From positions 1-64,000 of the forward strand of contig NZ_AMDP01000019.1 in the NCBI RefSeq assembly GCF_028128615.1: a DNA stretch of 64,000 nucleotides, in the 5' to 3' direction. Positions within the stretch are counted from its first letter, which is position 1. Each line of letters starts with the position of its first letter. This document shows positions 1 through 10,463 of the stretch, in pieces. A program made the translations under genes and the position numbers. The notes beneath the pieces were generated by a model that saw nothing but the letters and a program-made list of their open reading frames with translations, ran no database searches and had not been told where the DNA came from. Source of the stretch: Enterococcus sp. 5H (lineage in GTDB: Bacteria > Bacillota > Bacilli > Lactobacillales > Enterococcaceae).

Positions 1-97
1 TGAGTGCAAGCACTCGGCAGGAAAGAAGCGTTCGACTTGCATGTATTAGGCACGCCGCCAGCGTTCGTCCTGAGCCAGGATCAAACTCTCATAATAA
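1..97 (-). rRNA. 16S rRNA, 5' end (partial)
   Basis: The complement of this stretch carries the universal start of bacterial 16S rRNA: AGAGTTTGATCCTGGCTCAG followed by the conserved GACGAACGCTGGCGGCGTG block and the first variable helix. Only the first ~97 bases are inside the window; the gene runs off the left edge. The mature 5' end is estimated as 8-9 bases before AGAGTTTG. The variable-helix text resembles enterococci. The gene is transcribed away from oriC, as is usual for rRNA operons. Confidence 0.97.
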
Positions 98-268
98 AAG
101 TTGAACACAATCTTGCGATTGTTAAGCTCATTTGTTTGCTAGCATATTGCTTCGCTTGTTAAAAATTGTTGGTTGTTTTTACCGTTGTAAAAACAACCTA
201 CACATTTGGTTCGTCTTACTTTGTTCAGTTTTCAAAGGTCTACGTTGTTACCTCGCAGCAACTTTTAT

Positions 269-297
269 ATCATATCAAATCTTCGATTTGATGTCAA
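269..297 (-). promoter_or_regulatory. rRNA operon promoter (proximal)
   Basis: On the minus strand a perfect -35 (TTGACA, 292-297) is separated by exactly 17 bases from a -10 (TATGAT, 269-274), about 170 bases upstream of the 16S start. The spacer contains a small dyad (TCAAATC/GATTTGA). The region between here and the 16S gene would be the rRNA leader. Confidence 0.8.
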
Positions 298-366
298 CAC
301 TTTTTTTAAAAAAGTTTCAAAGTTTTTTCTGCTTGATGTTATCGAATGTTTCGCGACAACTTCATT

Positions 367-395
367 AGTTTATCAGGTTGTTTGTTATTTGTCAA
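367..395 (-). promoter_or_regulatory. rRNA operon promoter (distal, tandem)
   Basis: A second minus-strand TTGACA (390-395) stands 17 bases from a TAAACT -10 (367-372), about 98 bases upstream of the proximal promoter. Tandem promoters are usual for rRNA operons of Firmicutes. The rest of 98-677 shows no credible gene; the open frames here are AT-rich and lack ribosome binding sites. Confidence 0.6.
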
Positions 396-677
396 CAACT
401 TTCTTCCTGATTTTTCAAGTTTTTTTGAAACTTGAAATGTTATTCTATTTTCATCACTCGGCATGTTTCATCCGTGCCTTGCGACAAGATATAATATACC
501 AAGTTTCCGAGCTTTGGTCAACTAAAATTTGCATTTTTTTTAAACTTTTTTTCGTTACCGATTGTTTTATTACTTTTGTTGTTTATTGTTCGTTTTTGGC
601 TCGAAAAAGAGTCCTTTTTGCTTCAATTCTTAATTTTTAGTAACATATTCTAAATTTCACGTAATATCTCCTAGTTT

Positions 678-707
678 TTGTCAATTTTCTGCTTTTTTTG
701 ATAGAAT
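678..707 (+). promoter_or_regulatory. Promoter of the two-component operon
   Basis: TTGTCA (678-683) and TAGAAT (702-707) are 18 bases apart and lie 43 bases before the response regulator start. This is the only good sigma-A-like pair in the intergenic region on the plus strand. Confidence 0.55.
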
Positions 708-750
708 GTAAGAGAAGAATTCTACTATAGTAATGGAGGAAATAAAAGAG

Positions 751-1440
751 ATGAAAATTTTAGTTGCTGATGACGATAAAGAGATTGTAGAACTACTGAG
801 TATTTATATTCATAATGAAGGCTACGAGGTAATTAAAGCTTATGATGGTAAAGAAGCCTTATCTAAAATTAGAACAATATCGGATATTGATTTACTTATC
901 TTAGATATCATGATGCCAATTATGGATGGTATGCAAGTTGTTAAAGAGTTAAGGAAAGAATCGCAAATACCTATTATCATGCTTACTGCTAAAACAACTG
1001 ACATGGACAAAATCAAAGGTTTGGTTGCTGGTGCAGATGACTACGTAACTAAACCATTCAATCCATTAGAAGTGATGGCTCGTGTTAAATCAATTTTGCG
1101 ACGCAGCCAAATGCAGCAAAAAGCTGATGAGCCAGATATTTTGGAAGTTGGATCTTTGATTATTAATAAAGATTCACATGAAGTTAAAACAATAGAAGGA
1201 AAAGAAATCCAATTAACTGCATTAGAATTTGGGATTTTGTATTTATTGGCAAGTCATCCCAATCGGGTATTTAGTGCCGATGAGATTTTTGAGCGGGTAT
1301 GGCAGCAAGAAAGTATTGTTTCAGCTAAAACCGTTATGGTTCACGTTAGTCACTTAAGGGACAAGATTGAAGAGGCAACCGGTGGAGAAAAAGTCATTCA
1401 AACAGTTTGGGGAGTTGGATATAAAATCGATGCTCGTTAG
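751..1440 (+). CDS. OmpR/PhoB-family response regulator
   Basis: DNA-binding response regulator of 229 residues. The N-terminal receiver has the acidic pair in VADDDKE, the phosphoacceptor Asp in LLILDIMMP and the conserved Lys in VTKPFNP. The C-terminal winged helix is typical of the OmpR/PhoB class (LTALEFGILYLLASHPNRVFS, ending VWGVGYKI). A start at 751 is chosen over the in-frame ATG at 733 because the strong GGAGG lies at 734-738, inside that extension and correctly spaced from 751. The gene overlaps its sensor kinase by 11 bases, so the two are translationally coupled. It looks intact, unlike the two degenerate receivers elsewhere in this window. The signal it answers to is not evident; VanR-like proteins are the nearest type by eye. 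Confidence 0.93.
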   Translation: MKILVADDDKEIVELLSIYIHNEGYEVIKAYDGKEALSKIRTISDIDLLILDIMMPIMDGMQVVKELRKESQIPIIMLTAKTTDMDKIKGLVAGADDYVTKPFNPLEVMARVKSILRRSQMQQKADEPDILEVGSLIINKDSHEVKTIEGKEIQLTALEFGILYLLASHPNRVFSADEIFERVWQQESIVSAKTVMVHVSHLRDKIEEATGGEKVIQTVWGVGYKIDAR

Positions 1441-2596
1441 ACAAAAAAAAGTTGAAAAACAAAAGCGTATTACTTTAACATCTAAAGAAATTAGTGAATT
1501 ATTAGCGGAGGGAATCGTCACAATTGTTCTGTTACTTCTATTAAATGTTTCTATTACGGTTATTTTAAGTGGTAGTCCAACTATCAAGGGTTTAATCTGG
1601 GCAACTAAAGGTGCGTTTGCTCAAGAACTAAATACTGATTTATTTTGGAGTTGGGGGAAATTTATTATTCCCATTTTCTTTGTGGTAGACGTTGGCGTAT
1701 TATATTGGCGTTTAATCCGGCGCTATCGTCAAATGCAATTACGTCATATCATCAGTGAACTTCATTATATAGCAGATGGAAACTACGATCATCGAATTCC
1801 TTTTGAACTAAGTGGTGATTTAGCTAAAATCGTTACAAGTGTTAATGGTTTGGTTGACAGCACTGTAGCAGCGATTGAGGATGAACGGAAAATCGAAAAA
1901 TCAAAAGATGAATTAATTACTAACGTTAGTCATGATATTCGAACACCGTTAACTTCTATTATAGGTTATTTGGGATTAATCGAAGATCGTCAGTTCCATA
2001 ATGAAGAAGATTTACTAAAGTATACACATACTGCTTATGTTAAAGCTAAACAAATGAAATTGCTTGTAGATGATCTTTTTGAATATACAAAAGTTCGACA
2101 ACCAACTGTTCCTATCAATGCTATCCATTTTGATATGGCCCAATTGATTGAACAGCTGGCTGCTGATTTTGAACTTGAAGCTGATAAAAACGGTATGGTT
2201 ATCCAAGTAAACGCTAATCCTGCTTCACTTAAGATGGATGGAGATACTGAAAAACTTGTACGTGTTTTTAACAACTTACTATCAAATGCCTTAAAATATG
2301 GGAAAGGCGGGAAAAATATTGTCATTGATGTCGAAAAAATCGGTACCGAAGCAGTTATCTCTGTTAGAAATGATGGCCCGCCAATTCCTAAAAAATCTTT
2401 GGATCAATTGTTCGATCGGTTTTATCGTGTGGAAGAATCCCGCTCTCAAGAAACAGGCGGAACTGGTTTAGGTTTAGCTATTGCTCAAAGTATCGTTGCT
2501 TTGCACGGTGGATATATCTATGCAACTTCTGATAACCACTGGACGTCTTTCATCATTCATCTACCCTTAAAAAGAAATATGTCCGCAGTAAATTGA
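1430..2596 (+). CDS. Membrane sensor histidine kinase (VanS-like)
   Basis: Sensor kinase of 388 residues and partner of the preceding response regulator. Two hydrophobic segments (about residues 30-52 and 76-96) flank a short external loop, so sensing is probably membrane-linked rather than by a large domain. The dimerisation helix carries the H box VSHDIRTPLTS. The ATPase domain shows an N box (NNLLSNALKYG), a G1-type DGPPIP and a G2 box GGTGLGLAI. The start at 1430 overlaps the regulator stop; an earlier in-frame ATG at 1367 would overlap the regulator by 74 bases and has no suitable binding site. No terminator is obvious before the serS promoter. Confidence 0.92.
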   Translation: MLVRQKKVEKQKRITLTSKEISELLAEGIVTIVLLLLLNVSITVILSGSPTIKGLIWATKGAFAQELNTDLFWSWGKFIIPIFFVVDVGVLYWRLIRRYRQMQLRHIISELHYIADGNYDHRIPFELSGDLAKIVTSVNGLVDSTVAAIEDERKIEKSKDELITNVSHDIRTPLTSIIGYLGLIEDRQFHNEEDLLKYTHTAYVKAKQMKLLVDDLFEYTKVRQPTVPINAIHFDMAQLIEQLAADFELEADKNGMVIQVNANPASLKMDGDTEKLVRVFNNLLSNALKYGKGGKNIVIDVEKIGTEAVISVRNDGPPIPKKSLDQLFDRFYRVEESRSQETGGTGLGLAIAQSIVALHGGYIYATSDNHWTSFIIHLPLKRNMSAVN

Positions 2597-2615
2597 TGCT
2601 CTTTGTTAACTACGG

Positions 2616-2644
2616 TTGACATTCAAATGAAAATTTTGTATTCT
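2616..2644 (+). promoter_or_regulatory. serS promoter
   Basis: TTGACA (2616-2621), 17-base spacer, TATTCT (2639-2644). It precedes the T-box leader, so transcription would start near 2651. Confidence 0.75.
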
Positions 2645-2650
2645 AGTGAC

Positions 2651-2892
2651 AAGCAAAGAGAAAAAGTACTTATAGCCTAGAATTAAAGAGAGTTTGCGGT
2701 GGTGTGAGCAAATATTCTACTATAACGAATTCCATCTCTTTTAGATGTATCTGACGAAATAAGTTAGATCGGTCGCAGCCGTTATCTGCATTTACAAGGG
2801 CAGCATTTAAGCTGAACTTGGGTGGTACCGCGAAATTCAAGTCATTTCGTCCCAAGATATTTTTTGGGATGGAGTGGCTTTTTATTTTACTA
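2651..2892 (+). promoter_or_regulatory. T-box leader controlling serS
   Basis: The hallmark T-box GGGTGGTACCGCG lies at 2820-2832 and is followed by a terminator (CCCAAGATATTTTTTGGGAT then a T-rich stretch to about 2890). Stem I can be closed by AAAGAGA (from 2685) with TCTCTTT (ending near 2741). Within the 3' side of its loop, GAAT is followed by TCC (2731-2733), a serine codon, then A: the expected specifier position. Uncharged tRNA-Ser pairing there and at the T-box bulge should favour the antiterminator and switch serS on during serine starvation. The specifier assignment is by eye. Confidence 0.92.
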
Positions 2893-2980
2893 CCATGTTA
2901 TTTAGCTTTATGGGTTATGTTTCGACAATCTGTCAAAACTGAATGATCCCGCTATGCTTTTATTTTAAGGAGGAGTTTAT

Positions 2981-4252
2981 ATGTTAGATGTAAAAATGAT
3001 TCGTCAAAATTTTGATGAGGTTCAGGCAAAATTAAAAACGCGCGGAGTAAAAGAAGAAATCCTTGTAGAGTTCTTACGTTTAGATGAAAGTCGCCGTAAT
3101 TTATTGGTAAAAGCTGAAGAATTAAAAAAGTATCGAAATGACGTTTCAGCTGAAATCGCACAATTAAAACGAAACAAAGAAGATGCTACTGAAAAAATTA
3201 ATGAAATGAAAGAAGTCGGTGGAAACATCAAAGCGCTTGATACTGAAATTGAGGAGATTGATGCACAACTTCTGACAATTTCTACTACGTTGCCAAACCT
3301 CCCTCACGATTCTGTCCCTGTTGGTACTGACGAAGATGATAATGTAGAAATCCGTCGTTGGAGTGAGCCTAGAAGCTTCGCTTTTGAGCCAAAACCACAT
3401 TGGGATGTAGCTGAAAACTTAGGCATTCTAGATTTTGAACGAGGTGCAAAGGTTTCAGGAAGTCGTTTTGTTTATTATAAAGATCTAGGTGCTCGTTTAG
3501 AACGGGCTTTGTATAACTTTATGTTGGACATGCATGTATACGATCATGGCTATACTGAAATGATGACACCATATATTGTAAATAGCAATTCTATGTTTGG
3601 TACTGGACAGTTCCCTAAATTTAAAGAAGATGTTTTCCAATTGGAAGGCACTGATTTAACATTGATCCCAACTGCTGAGGTTCCATTAACCAACTACTAT
3701 AATAATGAAATTTTGGAAGGCAAAGATTTGCCAATTTATTTCACTGCATTGAGCCCATCTTTCCGTTCTGAAGCTGGTAGTGCCGGTCGTGATACACGCG
3801 GATTGATTCGTCTGCATCAGTTTAATAAAGTTGAAATGGTTAAATTTAGTGATGCAGATCATTCATACGAAGAACTTGAAAAAATGACAGCTAATGCGGA
3901 AGAAATCTTACAAAAATTGAACCTACCTTACCGAGTGATGAAGTTATCTACTGGCGACATGGGCTTTTCTGCTGCCAAAACATATGATTTAGAAGTTTGG
4001 ATTCCTGCTCAAAATGCGTATCGCGAAATTAGTTCTTGTTCAAACTGTGAAGACTTCCAAGCTCGCCGTGCAATGATTCGTTACCGTGATGAAAATGATA
4101 GAGTTCAATATGCGCATACACTAAACGGTTCTGGTTTAGCTGTGGGACGGACAGTTGCAGCAATTCTAGAGAATTATCAAAATGAAGATGGTTCAGTAAC
4201 TATTCCAGAAGTTTTAGTTCCTTATATGGGTAATTTAAAATTAATTAAATAA
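2981..4252 (+). CDS. serS: Serine--tRNA ligase
   Basis: Cytoplasmic class II aminoacyl-tRNA synthetase that charges tRNA-Ser (and tRNA-Sec where present), 423 residues, normal family length. The N-terminal coiled-coil arm that grips the long variable arm of tRNA-Ser spans about residues 28-105. Motif 2 ([21 protein letters not shown]) and motif 3 ([17 protein letters not shown]) are intact. A strong AAGGAGGAG sits just upstream of the ATG. Expression is governed by the T-box leader described above. Confidence 0.98.
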   Translation: MLDVKMIRQNFDEVQAKLKTRGVKEEILVEFLRLDESRRNLLVKAEELKKYRNDVSAEIAQLKRNKEDATEKINEMKEVGGNIKALDTEIEEIDAQLLTISTTLPNLPHDSVPVGTDEDDNVEIRRWSEPRSFAFEPKPHWDVAENLGILDFERGAKVSGSRFVYYKDLGARLERALYNFMLDMHVYDHGYTEMMTPYIVNSNSMFGTGQFPKFKEDVFQLEGTDLTLIPTAEVPLTNYYNNEILEGKDLPIYFTALSPSFRSEAGSAGRDTRGLIRLHQFNKVEMVKFSDADHSYEELEKMTANAEEILQKLNLPYRVMKLSTGDMGFSAAKTYDLEVWIPAQNAYREISSCSNCEDFQARRAMIRYRDENDRVQYAHTLNGSGLAVGRTVAAILENYQNEDGSVTIPEVLVPYMGNLKLIK

Positions 4253-4349
4253 AAGGAAATTTCCTCAAATATTTATTGAAAGTATAAATTGTGCGTGCTA
4301 CATTATGATTATTACATGAGCTAAATTATAAATAGAAGGATTAAACGTT

Positions 4350-5843
4350 ATGGACAGAAATAATCACCCACGCGCTAGACGAGACACTCGTCGTGAAAGA
4401 AACAAAAAGAAATTTCCGAAAAAAATTGGTTTGGGCGTTATATCCTTCGTTTCTCTATGTTTGATCTGTGGTGGAGCATATGCTGCATACACTATTCAGC
4501 AAAAACCGAAACAAGACGACACTGCTGCAGACAACAAGCAATATGAGCAAAAAGAAGCCGCTCTACTAGAAAATATTCGCGCATCGCAAAAACAAGAAAA
4601 TATTGAAAGTACTGAGCACGAAAATACAGATGGCAACATTCAAACACTACTCTATGAACCAGTTGCCACTGACTCTATCCCTCAATTACCAGAATTAAAA
4701 AATGAACTAACTACTTTAATAGAAACAAATAAAAAGATCCAACCCACAGAAACACAAATAAAAATTGTAGGACAGATAAAAAGGCTCCAGCTAAATCAAC
4801 AAATTCTTGGCTACCAAGCAAAACTTGAAACGTATACTTGGGATCAAAAAAAAGATAACTGGACTGAAAAAACGGAAACCGGTAAGCTCATCTCCTACGT
4901 TAATGAGACAACAAATCAACAGCTAAAGCTGGTAGATTTGTTTACGGATGATGCTAACTTTCTCGCAGTAAAACAAGTCATTCAGCAAAAATTACTGGAT
5001 GAAAGTTCTGACGGTAATGCGGTCATTGACCAGGTACTTAATATGCCGAATCTTCCGTTAGATACAACTAGCTTTACGTATTACTCAGATAAAATCACTC
5101 TGACATTGCCTGAAAATATTGCGGGTAAAACAGAAATTACTCTGCCGTACAAAGATATTGCTGGGTATATCAATTCTGAATTAATTGATCCTGATAGTGT
5201 CAAAGATGCACTGCCTGAACCTTTAGATCCAAATAAAAAATACATTTCTTTAACTTTTGACGATGGGCCCAACCCTGAGACTACACCAAGACTTTTAGAT
5301 ATTTTAAAAGAAAAAGGTGTTAAAGCAACTTTCTTTATGTTAGGGCAAAACGTTGTAAAACATGAAGCGCTAGCTAAACGGGTAGCCGACGAAGGTCATG
5401 AAGTTGCCAGTCACTCATACTCTCATCCACAATTAACAAAAGTTGATGCTCAAAGAGTGAAAGACGAGGTCCAAAAAACCGATAAAGCCATTTATCATGC
5501 TACCGGTAAGCTTCCTACTGATTTTAGACCACCTTATGGAGCTGTAAATAAAGATGTTGCCGCAATAATTGGTAAACCAATTATCCAGTGGTCGGTAGAT
5601 TCTCAAGATTGGCAAAGTCACAATGCAGATGCCATCATCAAACGTGTTAATGAAACTGCCTATAATGACACTATTGTCTTAATGCATGATATTCATCCGG
5701 ATACAGTAGATGCAGTACCTAGAGTCATTGACTGTTTGCGTGAAGAAGGTTATGAGATTTTACCTTCTAGAGAATTATTAGGTAAAAAAGCGAAACCTTT
5801 ACACATGTATTATGGTTCTAAAGATGAACGTCCGGTACAATAA
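4350..5843 (+). CDS. Membrane-anchored polysaccharide (peptidoglycan) deacetylase
   Basis: 497-residue cell-surface protein. A very basic N-terminus (about residues 8-27) precedes a single membrane anchor (about 29-50), then a ~230-residue extracellular linker region resembling the DUF3298-type domain of PgdA-like proteins. The C-terminal NodB domain shows all family motifs: TFDDGP (catalytic and metal Asp 304-305), HSYSHP (metal His 355 and 359), RPPYG (Arg 393), DSQDW and LMHDIH. The family removes N-acetyl groups from GlcNAc in peptidoglycan, which gives lysozyme resistance; the substrate here is inferred from architecture. It stands alone between serS and guaB and ends in a long hairpin-forming intergenic repeat. 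Confidence 0.9.
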   Translation: MDRNNHPRARRDTRRERNKKKFPKKIGLGVISFVSLCLICGGAYAAYTIQQKPKQDDTAADNKQYEQKEAALLENIRASQKQENIESTEHENTDGNIQTLLYEPVATDSIPQLPELKNELTTLIETNKKIQPTETQIKIVGQIKRLQLNQQILGYQAKLETYTWDQKKDNWTEKTETGKLISYVNETTNQQLKLVDLFTDDANFLAVKQVIQQKLLDESSDGNAVIDQVLNMPNLPLDTTSFTYYSDKITLTLPENIAGKTEITLPYKDIAGYINSELIDPDSVKDALPEPLDPNKKYISLTFDDGPNPETTPRLLDILKEKGVKATFFMLGQNVVKHEALAKRVADEGHEVASHSYSHPQLTKVDAQRVKDEVQKTDKAIYHATGKLPTDFRPPYGAVNKDVAAIIGKPIIQWSVDSQDWQSHNADAIIKRVNETAYNDTIVLMHDIHPDTVDAVPRVIDCLREEGYEILPSRELLGKKAKPLHMYYGSKDERPVQ

Positions 5844-5856
5844 AAAAGAGGCTGAG

Positions 5857-6034
5857 AAAAAAGCGTCTAGCTCCGAGAAATAAGAAGGGATTCACAAAAA
5901 TTGCCAAGAATCACCATGAGCTTGCGAATGGATGATAATTGGTACCTACTCGGTGCTCTTCAAATTTTTGTGAATTTCAGCTTATTTCCGAAGGAGCTGC
6001 TTTTTTCTCGCCGTTTATTCGGTTCTAGTGAGTG
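5857..6034 (+). repeat. Long inverted-repeat intergenic element, copy A
   Basis: A dyad of about 150 bases: AAAAAAGC, AGCTCC, AAATAAG and ATTCACAAAAATT on the left are mirrored by AATTTTTGTGAAT, CTTATTT, GGAGCT and GCTTTTTT on the right (centre near 5930). It is followed by CTCGCCGTTTATTCGGTTCTA. A related element with the same order of words lies at 59895-59973. It sits between convergent genes and can act as a bidirectional terminator. The origin of the family is not evident. Confidence 0.7.
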
Positions 6035-6071
6035 AAACAAAACTGATCTTTAGTTTTGTCCCACTCACTTT
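6029..6071. terminator. Bidirectional terminator between convergent genes
   Basis: GTGAGTG and ACAAAACT are mirrored by AGTTTTGT and CACTCAC with a short loop and a T-run after it. It closes guaB on the minus strand and backs up termination of the deacetylase gene. Confidence 0.7.
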
Positions 6072-6078
6072 TACTATT

Positions 6079-7566
<1,488 letters not shown>

Positions 7567-7715
7567 CTAGACCACTCCTCTATTTAATTTTATATAAGAA
7601 AATAACAGATATTATAAGGGAAGTCAACCTGATTTCCTTGTTTGCAGAGATTTTCTTACTGTTTTCCAAAACATGAGCATTTTCTCATTTTTCTGTTATC
7701 AAAATAAAAGGATAA

Positions 7716-9392
7716 TCAAGTTTTTTTCTTTGATTTGTATTTAGAAACATCAACAAACTTCCATGATACACAGATTAAAAGTGTTAGGAGCGACAAAACT
7801 AAAGCCAGCCTTTGCACTAAAGTAGTTTGATAGTAAATAGTTGCTTTTCCTTTCCCAGTTAAGTTTACATCAACCAGTCCGTTTTTAGCATTTAAAGATG
7901 TTTTGATTTGTGCTTCGTTATTTTCATCTATTATTTTTGCTTGGTAACCATGGTAGTAGATAAACGGAATAGTGACCGTACTGTTTTCGGAGTCTTTAAC
8001 ATCATAATCAAACGTAACCGAATCAAAATCCAATTTCACATTCGCTATTTCGACCTCATTTGAATCATAGACAACTTTACGGGTTTTATTTTTCTTAATT
8101 ATTGAATAATTCGCTTCTTTGGGTAAGTATTCATGTCCGGCACCAATATAGTAGCTGTTTGTTTGATCGTATTTTTGATGGGAGAGAATTCGTTTTCCTT
8201 CCGTGCTAAGGCTTTCAGCTTCATAAATTACCACACCAAACAAAATAACCGCTACTAAAAAGACCTTGCTTCCAGGAAATTTTTGAAAGAAACCAATATC
8301 ATCATTTGCTACTAGATAAGAAAGTAGTAACGTGACTACTGACAAAAAACGCCATGGAAATTGAATTGTATTTAATGGTGTCTGATTAAATAATTGCCAT
8401 GGAAACAAGTTTGTCGTCATAAGCATAAAAAATAAAGCAAGAATAATTAAATCCCGATTAGCTGAATTTTTTTTGAACAAAGATATTGTGTACACAACCA
8501 AACCGATTAACAAAATAATCCCGATATTTGCAGATGAAGCATGAAATACACTATTTTTAAAACTATTTACAAACAATTCTCCTACGGAATAACTTCTATC
8601 TGAAATCATTGTTAAAGGATTCGAAGTCACCTGAAACGTAACATGCGCCATCTGTTCAAAAACAGGTAATAAGTAAAAAGCCAACAATAAAATGGTTAAC
8701 CCAGCCGCTTTTAAGATAGCTATTATAGGCTGTTTCTTGAAAAAAATCCTTGCATTTAACAAGATATAACAAGCGATAAAAATACTAATAATTTCCAACG
8801 AAATAAAATGAGCTAACCCAATCCCTGTCATTGCCAAAGTTAAGAGAGGCCACTTCTTATAATCTCCATTTTTTAAATAATGTAGACTTACTAACACGAG
8901 TGGAAAAAAACTCATTGCCAGCAGTTCACCAATTGCTTGTCGGTTTAAAAAATCCTGCAAACGATAAATGGATAGTGTATACAATAATGAAAATAAGTAA
9001 CTTTTCCCTTTGGACAAAGTCATCCATCTACCTGATAGATAAGTAATCACAAAAGTACCCATATTAATCACAATAGCGAAGATAATAAAACTAGATGCTA
9101 ACGATAAACCACACGCTCGCAAGATTGCTGGAAAATATAAATAAAAATCCGGATAAAACAAGCTTGATGCATAACCATATCCACCAATAAAAAAGTAACT
9201 GATTCTAGGTAATAATGTGCCTTGCTGCAAAGATAAAGCAAGTCCTTCAATTCGATTTTGATGAAAATGATAGTCATCCCCAATTAAAATATTTCCGTTT
9301 CGAAAGTATACAATATACAACGATAGAAAACTAAGTAGACTGAAACTTAAAATTATCAATATCCTACTATGTTTATCAATCCATAATTTCAT
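7716..9392 (-). CDS. Polytopic membrane protein, GT-C/PTPS-related type
   Basis: 558-residue integral membrane protein with about 11-13 hydrophobic segments and a soluble C-terminal domain of ~130 residues before a last membrane helix (about 530-548) and a Lys-rich tail (SKYKSKKKT). After the first helix it has GDDYHFHQNRIEG, similar in position to the acidic loop motif of GT-C glycosyltransferases. It resembles the family annotated as 6-pyruvoyl-tetrahydropterin-synthase-related or YfhO-like membrane proteins. A role in transferring sugars from lipid carriers to wall polymers is inference only. It is monocistronic: guaB lies downstream on the same strand after a ~150-base gap. Confidence 0.75.
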   Translation of the reverse strand: MKLWIDKHSRILIILSFSLLSFLSLYIVYFRNGNILIGDDYHFHQNRIEGLALSLQQGTLLPRISYFFIGGYGYASSLFYPDFYLYFPAILRACGLSLASSFIIFAIVINMGTFVITYLSGRWMTLSKGKSYLFSLLYTLSIYRLQDFLNRQAIGELLAMSFFPLVLVSLHYLKNGDYKKWPLLTLAMTGIGLAHFISLEIISIFIACYILLNARIFFKKQPIIAILKAAGLTILLLAFYLLPVFEQMAHVTFQVTSNPLTMISDRSYSVGELFVNSFKNSVFHASSANIGIILLIGLVVYTISLFKKNSANRDLIILALFFMLMTTNLFPWQLFNQTPLNTIQFPWRFLSVVTLLLSYLVANDDIGFFQKFPGSKVFLVAVILFGVVIYEAESLSTEGKRILSHQKYDQTNSYYIGAGHEYLPKEANYSIIKKNKTRKVVYDSNEVEIANVKLDFDSVTFDYDVKDSENSTVTIPFIYYHGYQAKIIDENNEAQIKTSLNAKNGLVDVNLTGKGKATIYYQTTLVQRLALVLSLLTLLICVSWKFVDVSKYKSKKKT

Positions 9393-9597
9393 CCATTCAC
9401 CTCTTCCGTATGTATTGAAAATAAATTGAAATTTTCATTCCTCATAACTATGGTATAATGCCCAAGATTTTCTTTCAAATAAGAACCCTTTGATTCTTAA
9501 AATGTTTAAATTCAAGATAAATAAAAAAAGATACATTCCCCTCTGAGAATGCGTCTTAGAAATACATGAAGAGAAAAGCACACAGAATAGAAAAAAC

Positions 9598-9634
9598 AAG
9601 TCCGATTTTGACACTGTTCATCAAAATCGGACTT
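9598..9634 (-). terminator. Rho-independent terminator
   Basis: A perfect 14-bp stem, AAGTCCGATTTTGA against its complement (9598-9611 and 9621-9634), with a 9-base loop and a run of T on the minus strand. It ends the ychF/DUF1129 direction of transcription. The 9393-9597 gap holds only the promoter region of the membrane protein gene. Confidence 0.9.
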
Positions 9635-9678
9635 ATTTTCTTTTGGAGATAGGGCTATTGTCCCACTCTCTATGCTAA

Positions 9679-10362
9679 TTAACGCGCTAAACTGCTGCGC
9701 ATATTGTATTTTTTCTTTAATAAGTGGCGAACCCCTAAAGCTAGTCCTCCAATAATAATCACGACAACGGGATCTAAAACTGGGTTTATAACAACAGGCA
9801 GCATAGCCGAACCTGCAAATACCACTAGCCATAGAAGCATTGCCCCAACTAAAATTAAACCGGTTTTGAACCAACCTGGACGTTTAGATTTATCTGCACC
9901 AGGACGATCATATTGGTAAACATGTTTATACATCAGATAAAATACATACCCACCTGCCATTGAAGCTAACACTAATGTTAACAGACCTAATGGTTGTGAT
10001 TTGCCTTTTGACCACATCATCATAATAGAAAACATAATCGTCATTACACCAAATAATAACAACGTATTATCTAGCCACATTAGAACTGGTGTTGATTCCG
10101 GCAGTTCTTCTGGCTTATTTAAAATTGCTTCCGTTCGTTCCGCGACTGTACCAAACAATTGTCGTGCCGTTTTACCGCTTTTTTGACCTTCTACCAAATG
10201 TGGTAAAATCTCATGTAAAGCTAGTGTTTGTGCTTCTTCTGAAAGATTGGCAGCGACTAATGATTTTTTCAAATCAAAAATGTATTGTTCGTTTCTCTTT
10301 GTCAATTTCTGTTCAAGTTCACGATTTTCTGAAACAATATCTCGAAGTGTTTCTGATTCCAT
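9679..10362 (-). CDS. DUF1129-family membrane protein
   Basis: 227-residue protein with a soluble helical N-terminus (about residues 1-90) and four membrane helices in the C-terminal half. It matches the DUF1129 family, common next to ychF and the parB region in lactic acid bacteria; the function is unknown. The start is taken at 10362 (MESETLRD) because AGGAGG lies at 10372-10377 with 9-base spacing; an upstream in-frame ATG at 10425 lacks a site. It follows ychF on the same strand at about 100 bases distance. Confidence 0.85.
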   Translation of the reverse strand: MESETLRDIVSENRELEQKLTKRNEQYIFDLKKSLVAANLSEEAQTLALHEILPHLVEGQKSGKTARQLFGTVAERTEAILNKPEELPESTPVLMWLDNTLLLFGVMTIMFSIMMMWSKGKSQPLGLLTLVLASMAGGYVFYLMYKHVYQYDRPGADKSKRPGWFKTGLILVGAMLLWLVVFAGSAMLPVVINPVLDPVVVIIIGGLALGVRHLLKKKYNMRSSLAR

Positions 10363-10463
10363 TTTTTGCGTCCTCCTCGCCCATGACCAAACGGGGCAGT
10401 CTTTACCTAAAAAGTATTCTAACACATTTTTTAGGGAGAAAAACAGTTTTTAGCAATTTTTTC

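Noticed and set aside
132-640. Open frames of 78 and 144 codons upstream of the response regulator
   Set aside because: They run against the rRNA operon through its promoters and leader, have no ribosome binding sites and read as Phe/Leu-rich noise from AT-rich DNA.
7600-7640. guaB promoter or purine riboswitch
   Set aside because: TATAAT is present but no -35 at 16-18 bases, and no riboswitch core elements could be recognised.
9512-9874. 120-codon minus-strand frame
   Set aside because: It overlaps the DUF1129 gene end in another frame and crosses the terminator hairpin at 9598-9634; no binding site.
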